Positions 1 to 8,570 are shown, counted from the first letter of the stretch. The stretch is DNA of 30,331 nucleotides from Planctomycetota bacterium (GCA_018828825.1 JAHJUV010000067.1:1-30331); one strand, 5' to 3'. Made by a program: numbers and translations. The notes: generated from the letters alone by a model not told the origin.

Positions 1-37
1 CAGGAAACCTTATAATTTCTTTGAAAAAGGGGTATTG

Positions 38-79
38 ACCCCGCACCGGAGAATTATTGAATAAAAAATGGTGCGGGGT
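38..79. repeat. 10-bp perfect inverted repeat (CCCGCACC family)
   Basis: The arm at 38-47 (accccgcacc) is exactly complementary to 70-79, with a 22-base AT-rich loop. No T-run follows, so a simple intrinsic terminator is unlikely. The core CCCGCACC/GGTGCGGG also forms the arms of the tsaD leader repeat near 20730/20830, and both contain gaattatt after the left arm, so this may be one dispersed element. Function unknown. Confidence 0.5.
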
Positions 80-136
80 TGACAGAGATAAATTTATCGG
101 CTAAAATAAAGTCTATGTTTATATTGGACGATATAA

Positions 137-163
137 CTCGTACTGACCAAGGGTCAGTTCGAG
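137..163. other. 11-bp imperfect hairpin upstream of the AAA gene
   Basis: Positions 142-148 and 152-158 pair perfectly (ACTGACC/GGTCAGT) around a 3-base loop. After one T-T mismatch the stem continues with CTCG/CGAG (137-140 and 160-163). The following DNA is T-rich but has no clean T-run. It could be a weak terminator for a gene outside the window or an element in the leader of the ATPase gene. Confidence 0.35.
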
Positions 164-193
164 AGTCGTTAGTTGTTAGTTTTTAGTCTTTAG

Positions 194-1441
194 TTGCGGA
201 ATGGTTTAGAGATATTATGTACTATATCAAGGTCGCTAAAAGATGTCTGGCTAAGCGCGTCAAAGCATTTTCCGGTGCTTTTGCTTACGGGGTCTCGTCA
301 GGTCGGCAAGACCACCTTTCTAAAACATATCTGTCCTGCTGGGCGGACTTACGTAACATTGGACGACCCATCGACAAGGGCACTGGCACAGGAAGACGGC
401 GGGCTTTTTATGAAAAGATTTACTCCGCCGATTCTTATCGACGAGATTCAATATGCTCCCAATTTACTGCCTTATATAAAGATGGAAGCTGATTCGAGCA
501 GTAAAAAGGGGCAATTCTGGCTTACCGGCTCTCAGCAGTTTTTAATGATGAAAGGTATATCAGAAACACTGGCCGGCAGAGTAGCGATTCTCAATCTGCT
601 TGGTTTTTCGCAGCGCGAAAAAGAACGCTCCAATCTGGATATCGAACCATTTATTTCCGGAAAGAAAAATTTGACAGCCAGATTATCTTTCGCAAAAAAA
701 CCGAGCTTAAAAAAAATGTATAAAAACATCTGGCTCGGCAGTTTCCCTGCTCTGATTGCCGGTGCGGCAAAAAACAGGGAGCTTTATTACAGTTCATATC
801 TGCAGACTTATTTGCAGCGGGATGTAAGAGATTTGGCTCAGGTCGGCAATGAAAGGGCTTTTATAAGGTTCATAAGGGCCTGTGCAGCAAGAACAGGGCA
901 ACTATTGAATCTGGCGGATTTGGCTAAAGATACGGATATAAGCATTCCCACTGCGAAAAACTGGCTCTCTATTCTTATGGCCAGTTTTCAAATTTTTTTG
1001 CTCCAGCCGTATCATAACAATATTACTAAAAGGTTGATTAAAACACCTAAATTATATTTTCTCGACACAGGCTTATGCAGCTATCTGACGGAGTGGAACA
1101 GCCCCCAAACTCTTGAAGCAGGGGCAATGTCTGGCGCTATTTTTGAAACCTGGGTATTTTCGGAAATATTGAAAAGTTATTGGCACAGAGGACTTGAACC
1201 GTTGATTTATTATTATCGCGACAAAGATAAGAAAGAAATTGATTTTATCATTGAGGCAAATCAAAAATTATATCCTATAGAAGTAAAAAAAAGTACAACA
1301 GTAAAGAAAGAATGGGGCAGAGAATTTTCAGTTTTATCTAAATTTAAAAAAGGGACAGGTAAAGGAATCGTAATTTGTATGGCAGAAGAAATGTTGCCTT
1401 TAGATGATAAAAATGACGCCGTTCCTGTAACTATCCTTTGA
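194..1441 (+). CDS. AAA ATPase with C-terminal DUF4143-type region
   Basis: A 415-residue protein of the large prokaryotic AAA_14/DUF4143 ATPase family, often found in accessory regions; its cellular role is not settled. Visible motifs are a Walker A GSRQVGKT (residues 33-40), Walker B LIDEIQ (81-86), a sensor-like WLTGSQQ (about 109-115), and near the C-terminus EIDFIIE followed by YPIEVKKS, resembling a PD-(D/E)xK nuclease fold. The 5' end is doubtful. The frame opens at a TTG (194) with no clear Shine-Dalgarno, while an ATG at 217 in the neighbouring frame encodes MYYI, which resembles family N-termini; that frame and this one would join if two bases (TA) were missing near 226. The gene may carry a small frameshift or simply start at TTG. 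It stands alone, with repeat-rich DNA on both sides. Confidence 0.8.
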   Translation: MRNGLEILCTISRSLKDVWLSASKHFPVLLLTGSRQVGKTTFLKHICPAGRTYVTLDDPSTRALAQEDGGLFMKRFTPPILIDEIQYAPNLLPYIKMEADSSSKKGQFWLTGSQQFLMMKGISETLAGRVAILNLLGFSQREKERSNLDIEPFISGKKNLTARLSFAKKPSLKKMYKNIWLGSFPALIAGAAKNRELYYSSYLQTYLQRDVRDLAQVGNERAFIRFIRACAARTGQLLNLADLAKDTDISIPTAKNWLSILMASFQIFLLQPYHNNITKRLIKTPKLYFLDTGLCSYLTEWNSPQTLEAGAMSGAIFETWVFSEILKSYWHRGLEPLIYYYRDKDKKEIDFIIEANQKLYPIEVKKSTTVKKEWGREFSVLSKFKKGTGKGIVICMAEEMLPLDDKNDAVPVTIL

Positions 1442-1820
1442 TAAACATTTGATAACCAAAAAGAATCCGGCATCAAATCTCGTATTTAATTGATACCATA
1501 ATTTTTTGACTTTAAACCTCGCCAAAAAGGCGGTGAAATCAAACAAATAAATCAGCCTAACCCCCAAACCCTATCCCCTAATCCTATCGCCTGCCCTGCT
1601 TGCCCTGTGAGATGGCTCTTCGCCTATCTCACCGGGGTGAAGTGTCGCAACTACTTCATCGGGGTCTAAATAATTCGTGCGTATTCGTGGTTATTCGTGG
1701 TTAAATTACGTTCTCAGAACATCACCTTAATCCCGATTCATCGGGGCTGTGCGTTCTGCCTGTCCGCCATAGTCCCTTAGGGACGACGGCGGATGTCTTA
1801 GTGTCTTAGTGCCTTTGTGG
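1442..1820. other. Repeat-rich spacer without a gene
   Basis: No credible coding region. Hairpins visible here: GTGAGAT/ATCTCAC at 1607-1632 with an inner GGC/GCC; a GTGAAGT/ACTTCAT pair near 1637-1660; CCCGA/TCGGG near 1733-1746; and a nested structure with TCCGCC (1763-1768) pairing to GGCGGA (1788-1793) around GTCCC/GGGAC (1772-1784). Around 1682-1704 there is a near-tandem attcgtggtt. This looks like accumulated dispersed intergenic repeats between convergent genes. Confidence 0.6.
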
Positions 1821-3044
1821 CTATTTTCTCCGTGAATGTCGGCGTTTTCTGCCGGGGACAGTAAATTTATGCTTAGGCTTGATTACGGGACGGCTTGGCG
1901 GCAAATCCGGCATCGTAGAAACGAAGCCGGGACATTTTTCAATCTTGAATTTCCGTTCGATGAACCATTCAATCTGGCGAAGATATTTTTCCTCATCGCG
2001 ACAGACGAACGTAATCGCGTCGCCGGTAGCAGTGGCTCGGCCTGTTCGGCCGATGCGATGGATATAGTCCTCCGCAAATACGGGCACATCGAAATTTATG
2101 ACGTGTGAGATTCCCTCGACATCTATTCCCCTTGCGGCGATATCGGTGGCGACCATAACCTGAAATTTTCCGTTTTTAAAGCCCTGCATCGCTTGACGCC
2201 GCTGACCCTGTGTGCGGCCGGAGTGTATCGCGACAGAATTGACGCCCCCGCGCTTGAGGCGATGATTAATTCTATCAGCGCCGTGTTTTGTGCGCGAAAA
2301 AACAAGCACGCTGTACATTCCGCCTTTTTGGAGCATATGCAGCAGAACTTCCATTTTCTCTTCCCTGCGGACAGAATAAATATGCTGCGTAATGGTTTCG
2401 ATTGGGTTTCGCTGCTGGCCGACCTGGATTATTTTCGGATGATTCATTACTCCCGCCGCTAAGGTCTTTACTTCGGGCGGTATGGTAGCGGAAAAGAGGA
2501 GCGTTTGACGTTTTTGCGGTACAACGGCGATAATTTTCCGCACATCGTTTATAAAGCCCATATCGAACATACGGTCGGCTTCATCGAGAACGAGGACTTC
2601 AACGTGCCGCAGGTTGATAGTTCTCCGACCCATATGGTCGAGAAGCCTGCCCGGCGTAGCGACAACGATATCGACGCCGCGATTAAGAGCGGAAAACTGA
2701 CCTTTAATATTCACGCCGCCGTAAACGGTAAGGGTTCGCATATTCAGAAATCGGCCGTAGCCGATAATGCACTGTTCGATTTGCAGTGCCAGTTCGCGCG
2801 TTGGAGTAAGAATGAGAGCTTTTATATGTTTGCTTTTGGTCGCGTGTTCGTGACTGAGCCGGTTTAAGATTGGCAGTACAAAAGCCGCCGTTTTACCTGT
2901 ACCGGTCTGGGCGCAGCCGATGATATCCTTGCCTTCGACCGCGGCCGGTATTACCTGTAACTGAATTTCAGTTGGAGCCTTGTAGCCGGTTGCAAGAATG
3001 CCCCGAACCAGCGGGTCGGAAAGACCGAGTAAATTAAATGGCAT
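1821..3044 (-). CDS. rhlE: DEAD-box ATP-dependent RNA helicase, RhlE-like
   Basis: A 407-residue DEAD-box helicase that unwinds RNA duplexes during ribosome assembly or RNA decay. The motifs are complete: Q-motif region (about 22-30), AQTGTGKT (45-52), PTRELA (81-86), TPGRLLD, DEAD (154-157), SAT (185-187), then helicase domain 2 with ARGIDV and HRIGRTGR. The tail after about residue 385 is very basic and ends in RKRRHSRRK, as in RhlE/DbpA-like enzymes that bind RNA non-specifically. The ATG at 3044 begins the Q-motif region at the usual distance; no strong Shine-Dalgarno is seen. It is divergent from gyrA, and its stop abuts the repeat-rich spacer. The RhlE subfamily assignment is by overall resemblance. 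Confidence 0.9.
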   Translation of the reverse strand: MPFNLLGLSDPLVRGILATGYKAPTEIQLQVIPAAVEGKDIIGCAQTGTGKTAAFVLPILNRLSHEHATKSKHIKALILTPTRELALQIEQCIIGYGRFLNMRTLTVYGGVNIKGQFSALNRGVDIVVATPGRLLDHMGRRTINLRHVEVLVLDEADRMFDMGFINDVRKIIAVVPQKRQTLLFSATIPPEVKTLAAGVMNHPKIIQVGQQRNPIETITQHIYSVRREEKMEVLLHMLQKGGMYSVLVFSRTKHGADRINHRLKRGGVNSVAIHSGRTQGQRRQAMQGFKNGKFQVMVATDIAARGIDVEGISHVINFDVPVFAEDYIHRIGRTGRATATGDAITFVCRDEEKYLRQIEWFIERKFKIEKCPGFVSTMPDLPPSRPVIKPKHKFTVPGRKRRHSRRK

Positions 3045-3159
3045 TGGAAAACCCTAAAATTTTAATAATGGAAATTAGACTCACCAAGCCAGGCAGAGCC
3101 GATATAAAATCAAAGGCCTGGTTGTTGTTTTATGATGTCTATTAAATTTCAAAGTGCGT

Positions 3160-3165
3160 ATTATA
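3160..3165 (-). promoter_or_regulatory. Probable -10 element for the helicase gene
   Basis: The minus strand reads TATAAT exactly, about 115 bases upstream of the helicase start. No good -35 lies 16-18 bases further up, so this is tentative. The leader between it and the ATG holds a CCAGGC/GCCTGG pair (near 3089-3123), a possible 5'-UTR hairpin. Confidence 0.4.
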
Positions 3166-3210
3166 GCATTTTTGGATATTAAAAGAAGTGTTATTTCCGG
3201 TTAAATTTCT

Positions 3211-3239
3211 TTGACAAAAAACCGGCGGCAGAATACACT
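3211..3239 (+). promoter_or_regulatory. Sigma-70 type promoter of gyrA
   Basis: A perfect -35 TTGACA (3211-3216) is followed after exactly 17 bases by TACACT (3234-3239). It predicts transcription from about 3246 and a leader of about 65 bases before the gyrA ATG. Supercoiling-sensitive control, as known for gyrA elsewhere, cannot be judged here. Confidence 0.7.
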
Positions 3240-3310
3240 TTAGCTCTTGTGTATCAGTGCAAATTTAGGCGTTTAACCATCAACTATAACCGATTGCCAG
3301 AAAAGGATTT

Positions 3311-5926
3311 ATGAGCAAAACGGAAGAGCCAAAAAAGACTGAGCGGATAGAAGAAATACGAATTCTTGATGAGATGAAGAATTCGTATATGAATTACGCG
3401 ATGAGTGTAATAGTTTCGCGTGCTTTGCCGGACGTGCGGGACGGCCTCAAGCCTTCCCAGAGGCGCGTTATGGTCGCTATGAACGACCTGAATCTCGGTC
3501 CCCGCAGCAGACACAGAAAATGCGCCAAAATCGTCGGCGATACCTCTGGGAATTATCATCCGCATGGGGATCAGGCGACTTACGGGACGCTGGTTCGGCT
3601 GGGTCAGGACTGGAATATGCGGCATACGCTGGTTGACCCGCAGGGGAATTTTGGGAGTATCGATAACGACCCGCCAGCAGCGATGAGGTACACCGAAGCT
3701 CGGATGTCGGCAGAAGCGATGGAAATGCTGGAGGATTTGAATCGCGATACGGTCGATTTTATACCAAACTATGACGAGACACGGACTGAGCCGACAGTTT
3801 TGCCGTCGAAGTTTCCGAATCTGTTAGTTAATGGTTCGACAGGCATCGCGGTGGGTATGGCGACAAATCTGGCGCCGCATAATCTGGGCGAGGTCTGCGA
3901 TGCACTGCTATTGGTAATAAAAGACCCGAATTGCGGGTTTAAAGATATAATGAAAGTTATGCCTGCGCCGGACTTTCCGACAGGCGGGAGTATCTGCGGC
4001 AGAGGCGGGATAAAACAGGCATACAGTACCGGTAAAGGGCATTTGACGGTACGCGGCAAAGTCGATATCGAAGAGACCAAAAAGGGGCGGAAACATATAA
4101 TTATAACCGAAATTCCATATATGGTGGTGAAAACGAGTATTGTTTCCAAAATAGCCGACCTTGTCGAAAGCGGAACTTTGCCCGAGGTCTCGGACGTCAG
4201 AGATGAATCGGACCGCAAAGGGATGCGGATAGTAGTAGAAGTAAAAAAGGACGCAGAAGAACAAGTCGCACTTAATAAAATTTATAAGTACACGCCGCTG
4301 CAAAGCACGTTCGCGATATCGAATGTAGCACTTGTAAATAACCGGCCAGAGACGCTGAATATAAGGCAGATTCTGGGGCTGTTTATCGACCACCGCAAAG
4401 AAGTAATTCGCAGACGCAGCAGATTTCTATTAATCCGGTGCAGGAACCGGGCACATATCCTCGAAGGTCTAATCCTTGCTATAAGCGATATCGACGAAAT
4501 AATAGAATTGATAAAGAAGTCGCCGGATGCGCCGACGGCAAAACTGAACTTGATGAAAAAGCCGCTGAAGCTGGCAGAGTCGGCGACGCTGAAAAAGCTG
4601 CTGCCTGCAGAGTTCGCAAAAAGAGCGACCTCGGCAGAACAATATTTGACGGGGGCGCAGGCGGACGCGATATTGAGTATGCAGCTTTCAAGGCTGACGG
4701 GACTTGAAATTGAAAAGCTGGGCAAGGAATATGTCGGCCTTGTCGAAGAGATTAAAGGATACGAATCGATACTGGCGGATGAAAAGCTGGTGCTGGATAT
4801 TATTACGGAAGACTTGTACGAGCTTAAGGAAAAATACGCGGACAAACGCAGGACGCAGATTGCCGAGGCGACTGAGGAATTTAATATTGAAGATTTCGTA
4901 GCCGATGAGGAAGTTCTTGTTACGGTAAGTCACAGCGGCTATATCAAACGTTTGCCGATAGATACGTACCGCAAACAGGGGCGCGGCGGCAGAGGTATAA
5001 TCGGGTCGGATACGCGTGAGGGCGATTTTATCGAGTCGCTGTTTACGGCATCGACGCACGATTATCTGCTTGTGTTTACCAATCGCGGCAAGTGCTACTG
5101 GCTGAAGGTTTATAATATTCCGCAGCTTTCAAGGCAGAGCAAGGGCAGAAGTATCGCGAACCTTCTCAAACTTGGCGACCAGCAAATCGCATCAATTATT
5201 AACGTTTCTAAATTCGACGAGCTAAATCTTGTGATGGCGACGCGGAAGGGAATTATCAAGAAATCGGCATTGGAACTTTATTCGAATCCGCGGGCGAGCG
5301 GGATTATCGCGATAAAGCTCGACCCTGATGACGACCTTATCGGTGTTGCGCTGACGACGGGAAAGAACCATATAATCCTGGGTACGAAAGACGGGATGGC
5401 AATGCGGTTCGAAGAATCGCAGGCAAGGTCTATGGGGCGGTCGGCAAGAGGCGTTAAAGGAATTAACCTCCGCAAAGGCGATAACGTCGTCGATATGGTC
5501 GTGGCCGAAGAGAGCTCATCGCTATTGACGGTCTGCGAAAAAGGATACGGCAAGAGGACGACGCTCGAAGATTACCGGGCTCAGCATCGAGGCGGAATCG
5601 GACTTATTAATATCAAGACGTCCGAGAGAAACGGCAGCGTCGTTGCGCTTAAAGCCGTCAAGGACAAAGACGATATTATGATTATGACCGCAAAGGGGAT
5701 TATTATCCGCACGGGACTGGATGAAATACGCGCAATCGGCAGGAATACGCAGGGCGTTCGGCTGATAAAACTCGAAGACGATGATAAAGTTGTCGCCGTC
5801 GAGCGAGTAGTCAAAGAAGATAAAGACGAATCAGGCGAATCTAATGAGTCGACTTCGACAGACTCGGTCCAAGAGCAAGAAGAGCCGAAGGGTGAGGCTG
5901 ACGAACAAGATAAGGCAGATGAGTGA
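3311..5926 (+). CDS. gyrA: DNA gyrase subunit A
   Basis: The 871-residue breakage-reunion subunit of gyrase, which with GyrB introduces negative supercoils. The start is an ATG preceded by AAGGA (3303-3307). The N-terminal part contains SYMNYAMSVIVSRALPDVRD (25-44), and the catalytic tyrosine is Y127 in AAMRYTEARMS. The GyrA-box QGRGGRG lies at 556-562, which argues for gyrase rather than topoisomerase IV; six beta-pinwheel repeats follow and the last ~40 residues are strongly acidic. In the quinolone-resistance-determining region the motif is HPHGDQATYG (83-92): the E. coli Ser83 and Asp87 positions are Gln88 and Gly92. No gyrB is nearby. Length and motifs are otherwise typical. Confidence 0.98.
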   Translation: MSKTEEPKKTERIEEIRILDEMKNSYMNYAMSVIVSRALPDVRDGLKPSQRRVMVAMNDLNLGPRSRHRKCAKIVGDTSGNYHPHGDQATYGTLVRLGQDWNMRHTLVDPQGNFGSIDNDPPAAMRYTEARMSAEAMEMLEDLNRDTVDFIPNYDETRTEPTVLPSKFPNLLVNGSTGIAVGMATNLAPHNLGEVCDALLLVIKDPNCGFKDIMKVMPAPDFPTGGSICGRGGIKQAYSTGKGHLTVRGKVDIEETKKGRKHIIITEIPYMVVKTSIVSKIADLVESGTLPEVSDVRDESDRKGMRIVVEVKKDAEEQVALNKIYKYTPLQSTFAISNVALVNNRPETLNIRQILGLFIDHRKEVIRRRSRFLLIRCRNRAHILEGLILAISDIDEIIELIKKSPDAPTAKLNLMKKPLKLAESATLKKLLPAEFAKRATSAEQYLTGAQADAILSMQLSRLTGLEIEKLGKEYVGLVEEIKGYESILADEKLVLDIITEDLYELKEKYADKRRTQIAEATEEFNIEDFVADEEVLVTVSHSGYIKRLPIDTYRKQGRGGRGIIGSDTREGDFIESLFTASTHDYLLVFTNRGKCYWLKVYNIPQLSRQSKGRSIANLLKLGDQQIASIINVSKFDELNLVMATRKGIIKKSALELYSNPRASGIIAIKLDPDDDLIGVALTTGKNHIILGTKDGMAMRFEESQARSMGRSARGVKGINLRKGDNVVDMVVAEESSSLLTVCEKGYGKRTTLEDYRAQHRGGIGLINIKTSERNGSVVALKAVKDKDDIMIMTAKGIIIRTGLDEIRAIGRNTQGVRLIKLEDDDKVVAVERVVKEDKDESGESNESTSTDSVQEQEEPKGEADEQDKADE

Positions 5927-5935
5927 ATGAATGGA

Positions 5936-6060
5936 TGATTTTTTAACGTCCAACATTGAACATCGAACGTTGAACATCCAATAAACGTAAGACGGTTACG
6001 GTTGCGAGGCTCGTGAAGAAAATCAAAAATAAAAGATAAAAAATAAAAAATGTAGATGGT
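5936..6060. repeat. Short AT-rich spacer with a dispersed near-repeat
   Basis: Between gyrA and the next gene lies a degenerate tandem of the form aacattgaacatcgaacgtt (about 5949-5985), followed by A-rich sequence with repeated aaaataaaa. It resembles the low-complexity interspersed repeats also seen near 21881 and 6660. No coding potential or terminator hairpin is evident. Confidence 0.4.
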
Positions 6061-6104
6061 TGATTTATTGCGAGGTAGTTCAAGCCAAACACAAAGGGAA
6101 AATT

Positions 6105-6512
6105 ATGAATTTCTTTCAAAAACTTTTTTTAGAAAAGGAGTTAAAAGAAGTTTTGGCTGTTTTAGTACAGGTGGAGGCTGAATTAAAAAAGTTTGATTAT
6201 CCAATAATCAAAAAATCTGTCGAACAATGCATTTTTGTTTCTCTTAAAGGTCGAACAAAAAAAGTTCTCGAAGTTAATAAAGCGACTCCAGAAATGATGG
6301 TATATAGTATTATTGCAAATGTTGCAGCGGATTATTTAGGTTCCGGTCGATATCATGTTTATAGAGGCGTTTTAGATTTTAGTGGTCAGAATTTATATAG
6401 TATCCTTAATATTTGTCTTAAAAAACTTGAATCTACAGGTTTTACATTTGGAGGGCAGAGCGTTGCAGGTTTTAGATTGGTAGTTAATGAGGATATCAAA
6501 GGGGCGGGTTAA
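6105..6512 (+). CDS. Hypothetical protein, 135 aa
   Basis: Not recognised. The open frame extends up to 6060, but the ATG at 6105 is preferred because AAAGGG lies just upstream with suitable spacing. The predicted protein (MNFFQKLFLEKELKE...) has a charged, helical-looking first 60 residues followed by a mixed alpha/beta region (about 60-130) with several glycines. There is no signal peptide or membrane segment. The gene is visibly more AT-rich than gyrA and the holA cluster, suggesting transfer or weak selection. It is flanked by repeat-containing spacers on both sides and is probably monocistronic. Confidence 0.6.
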   Translation: MNFFQKLFLEKELKEVLAVLVQVEAELKKFDYPIIKKSVEQCIFVSLKGRTKKVLEVNKATPEMMVYSIIANVAADYLGSGRYHVYRGVLDFSGQNLYSILNICLKKLESTGFTFGGQSVAGFRLVVNEDIKGAG

Positions 6513-6585
6513 ACAAATAAATCATAACGGCAGGATAGATTTAATTGTTTAAATGGATTTCTCCGTAGAGGTCGGAATGACCGAA

Positions 6586-6607
6586 CCCTGCCATCGTGAT
6601 GGCAGGG
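6586..6607. other. Near-perfect palindromic hairpin
   Basis: CCCTGCCAT pairs with ATGGCAGGG around CGTG (9-10 bp stem). A second small hairpin, GGTC/GACC, lies just upstream (6570-6582). There is no T-run, so it is not a textbook terminator. It may be part of a dispersed intergenic repeat or a transcript-stabilising element downstream of the preceding small gene. Confidence 0.5.
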
Positions 6608-6737
6608 CTAACCACGAAAATTTCGGTTGAGATTAAAAAGGAAAAGAGATAGAATTCTGGGGAGAACTCAGAACTCAGAATACAGAAAGCAGAAGGGGGA
6701 AATCATCCGCTATAAGCGGAGGAAATGGTAAATAAAA

Positions 6738-7592
6738 ATGGAAAAGGCGATAATATTAAAGCTTCATAAGGATTTTGAGCAGAGCGTATATAAAGACCAG
6801 GAAACTGGCCTGGAATTTTGGCTTGCAAGGGGCTTGCAGGATTTGCTCGGTTATGCCAAATGGGAGAATTTTGCAAAAGTAATAGAAAAAGCGAAAACAG
6901 CCTGCAAGAATTCAGGAATCGAGCCGAGAGACCATTTTCCTGATATCAGGAAAATGGTTGATATCGGTTCCGGGGCCAAGCGAGAAATTGAAGATATAGC
7001 CCTTACGAGATACGCTTGTTATTTGATTGCACAGAACGGAGACCCATCAAAGGACCCGATAGCATTCGCCCAGACATATTTTGCCGTTCAGACCCGCAAA
7101 CAGGAAGTTATCGAACAGAGAATTACGGAAGTCGAACGGTTTAATGCCCGGAAAAAGCTTGCTTTATCTGAAAAGCAGTTGTCCGGAATAATTTACGAAA
7201 GACTGCAGGACGAACAGAGTTTCGCACGTATTCGCAGTAAAGGCGATACGGCATTGTTCGGCAAAACGACCGGGCAAATGAAAGAACAGCTTAATATTCC
7301 CCGGTCGAGAGCACTTGCAGATTTTCTGCCGACAATTACCATAAAAGCAAAGGATTTTGCTAATGAAATAACCAATTTTAATGTCAAACGAGACAATCTG
7401 CGGACAGAAGCGAAGATTACAAGGGAACATGTCAAGAATAGTCAGGGGGTAAGAAAACTTCTTATTAAACGAAATATAAAACCTGAAGAATTACCACCAG
7501 CGGAAGATATAAAAAAGGTACAAAGAAGACTTGTTGCCGAACAAAAGAAACTGAACAAGACAGAGTCGTTGGATTTAACGAATGAGCAGTAA
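6738..7592 (+). CDS. dinD: DinD-like DNA damage-inducible protein (BRO-N-type domain)
   Basis: A 284-residue protein resembling E. coli DinD, which is SOS-induced and reported to modulate RecA filaments. Visible family features are WLARGLQDLLGY (about 28-39), KAKTACKNSG (51-60), DHFPDIRKMVDIGSGAKRE (64-82), the block RYACYLIAQNGDPSKDPIA, and AQTYFAVQTRKQE. Its length is usual for DinD. GGAGG at 6718-6722 lies 15 bases before the ATG, rather far; a second ATG at 6725 in another frame starts a 14-codon ORF overlapping this gene and is better placed for that Shine-Dalgarno. No LexA-type box was recognised upstream. The gene ends 6 bases before holA, so the two are probably co-transcribed. Confidence 0.85.
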   Translation: MEKAIILKLHKDFEQSVYKDQETGLEFWLARGLQDLLGYAKWENFAKVIEKAKTACKNSGIEPRDHFPDIRKMVDIGSGAKREIEDIALTRYACYLIAQNGDPSKDPIAFAQTYFAVQTRKQEVIEQRITEVERFNARKKLALSEKQLSGIIYERLQDEQSFARIRSKGDTALFGKTTGQMKEQLNIPRSRALADFLPTITIKAKDFANEITNFNVKRDNLRTEAKITREHVKNSQGVRKLLIKRNIKPEELPPAEDIKKVQRRLVAEQKKLNKTESLDLTNEQ

Positions 7593-7598
7593 ATAAAA

Positions 7599-8570
7599 AT
7601 GCCTATCATAGGAAAAAAACAGACTCGGCCGATATATGTCATCGCGGGCAAGAATGAGTTTCTTGTCGCTGAGGAGGTAACGGCACTGGTTAATCAACTA
7701 CTGACGCCTGAACAGATGCAGATGTGTTTGTGGAAGGCGGAGGCGGATAAGGTTTCGGCTGCGGAAGTTTTTGACGATTTGAGGACGCTGCCGTTTCTTG
7801 CGGAAAGAAGAGTGGTTGTTTTGAGCGGGGCGGACGATTTTGTGAGCAGTAACCGTGAACTGCTCGAAAAGTACTTTGAAAGTCCGGCGGCGAGCGGAGT
7901 TTTAATTCTTTCGGTAAGCAAATGGCCTTCCAATACGCGGCTTGCCAAGGCACTGCCGAAAGTCGGTCAATTGATTGAGGTCGGCGAATTAAAATCAAGA
8001 GAACTTGTTTCATATATCACCGATTACGCAAAACAGCAGCACAGCAAAAATCTTTCTTACAATGCAGGACAGATGCTGGTCGAGTTTGCAGGTAATGAGC
8101 CGGGGGTATTGCGATGCGAGGTTGATAAGCTTGCGGCTTATACGGCGTCGGCAAAGGCCATAACGGAAAAAGATATATCTGAACTTGTAGGGCGGAACAG
8201 GGTTTTCGGCGCGTTCGAGGTAATCGATTCGATGACGGCGGGAGATACGGGCAGGGCGCTTGAAAAATTACGGATGATGTTCGGAGCCGATAAGACGGCT
8301 GAATATACGGTTGTCGGAGCGTTTGCGTGGCATTTTCGCAGGATGTTTACGGCCTATACGATGCTGAAAGACAGCCGGCCGGACGAGGTGGCAAGAAAGC
8401 TTCGAGTCTGGAATCAGAAGCAGTTTTTCGATGTTATCAGAAAGATGACGCTGAAAAGAATCGGCGATTGCCTGCGGCAGCTTGCCGAGATAGATTACCA
8501 AATTAAGACCGGCAGGGCGACGGCGCAGACGGCAATCGAGTCGATGATAGTTGAATTGGCAGGAAAATAA
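7599..8570 (+). CDS. holA: DNA polymerase III delta subunit
   Basis: The 323-residue delta subunit of the clamp loader, which opens the beta sliding clamp at primed sites. It shows the HolA pattern: N-terminal IYVIAGKNEFLVAEEV (about 12-27), a degenerate RecA-like domain without a P-loop, VVVLSGADDF (71-80), LILSVSKWPSNTRLAKAL, a lid-like region with LVEFAGNEPGVLRCEVDKLA, and a helical C-terminal collar ending IDYQIKTGRATAQTAIE. The length is typical. The ATG follows the dinD stop by 6 bases and shares with dinD an identical 13-base stretch through the ATG (gtaaataaaaatg). No strong Shine-Dalgarno is seen. Confidence 0.93.
   Translation: MPIIGKKQTRPIYVIAGKNEFLVAEEVTALVNQLLTPEQMQMCLWKAEADKVSAAEVFDDLRTLPFLAERRVVVLSGADDFVSSNRELLEKYFESPAASGVLILSVSKWPSNTRLAKALPKVGQLIEVGELKSRELVSYITDYAKQQHSKNLSYNAGQMLVEFAGNEPGVLRCEVDKLAAYTASAKAITEKDISELVGRNRVFGAFEVIDSMTAGDTGRALEKLRMMFGADKTAEYTVVGAFAWHFRRMFTAYTMLKDSRPDEVARKLRVWNQKQFFDVIRKMTLKRIGDCLRQLAEIDYQIKTGRATAQTAIESMIVELAGK

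Noticed and set aside
4282..4845. 187-codon frame on the minus strand inside gyrA
   Set aside because: Serine-rich shadow of gyrA coding sequence with no ribosome site or family features.
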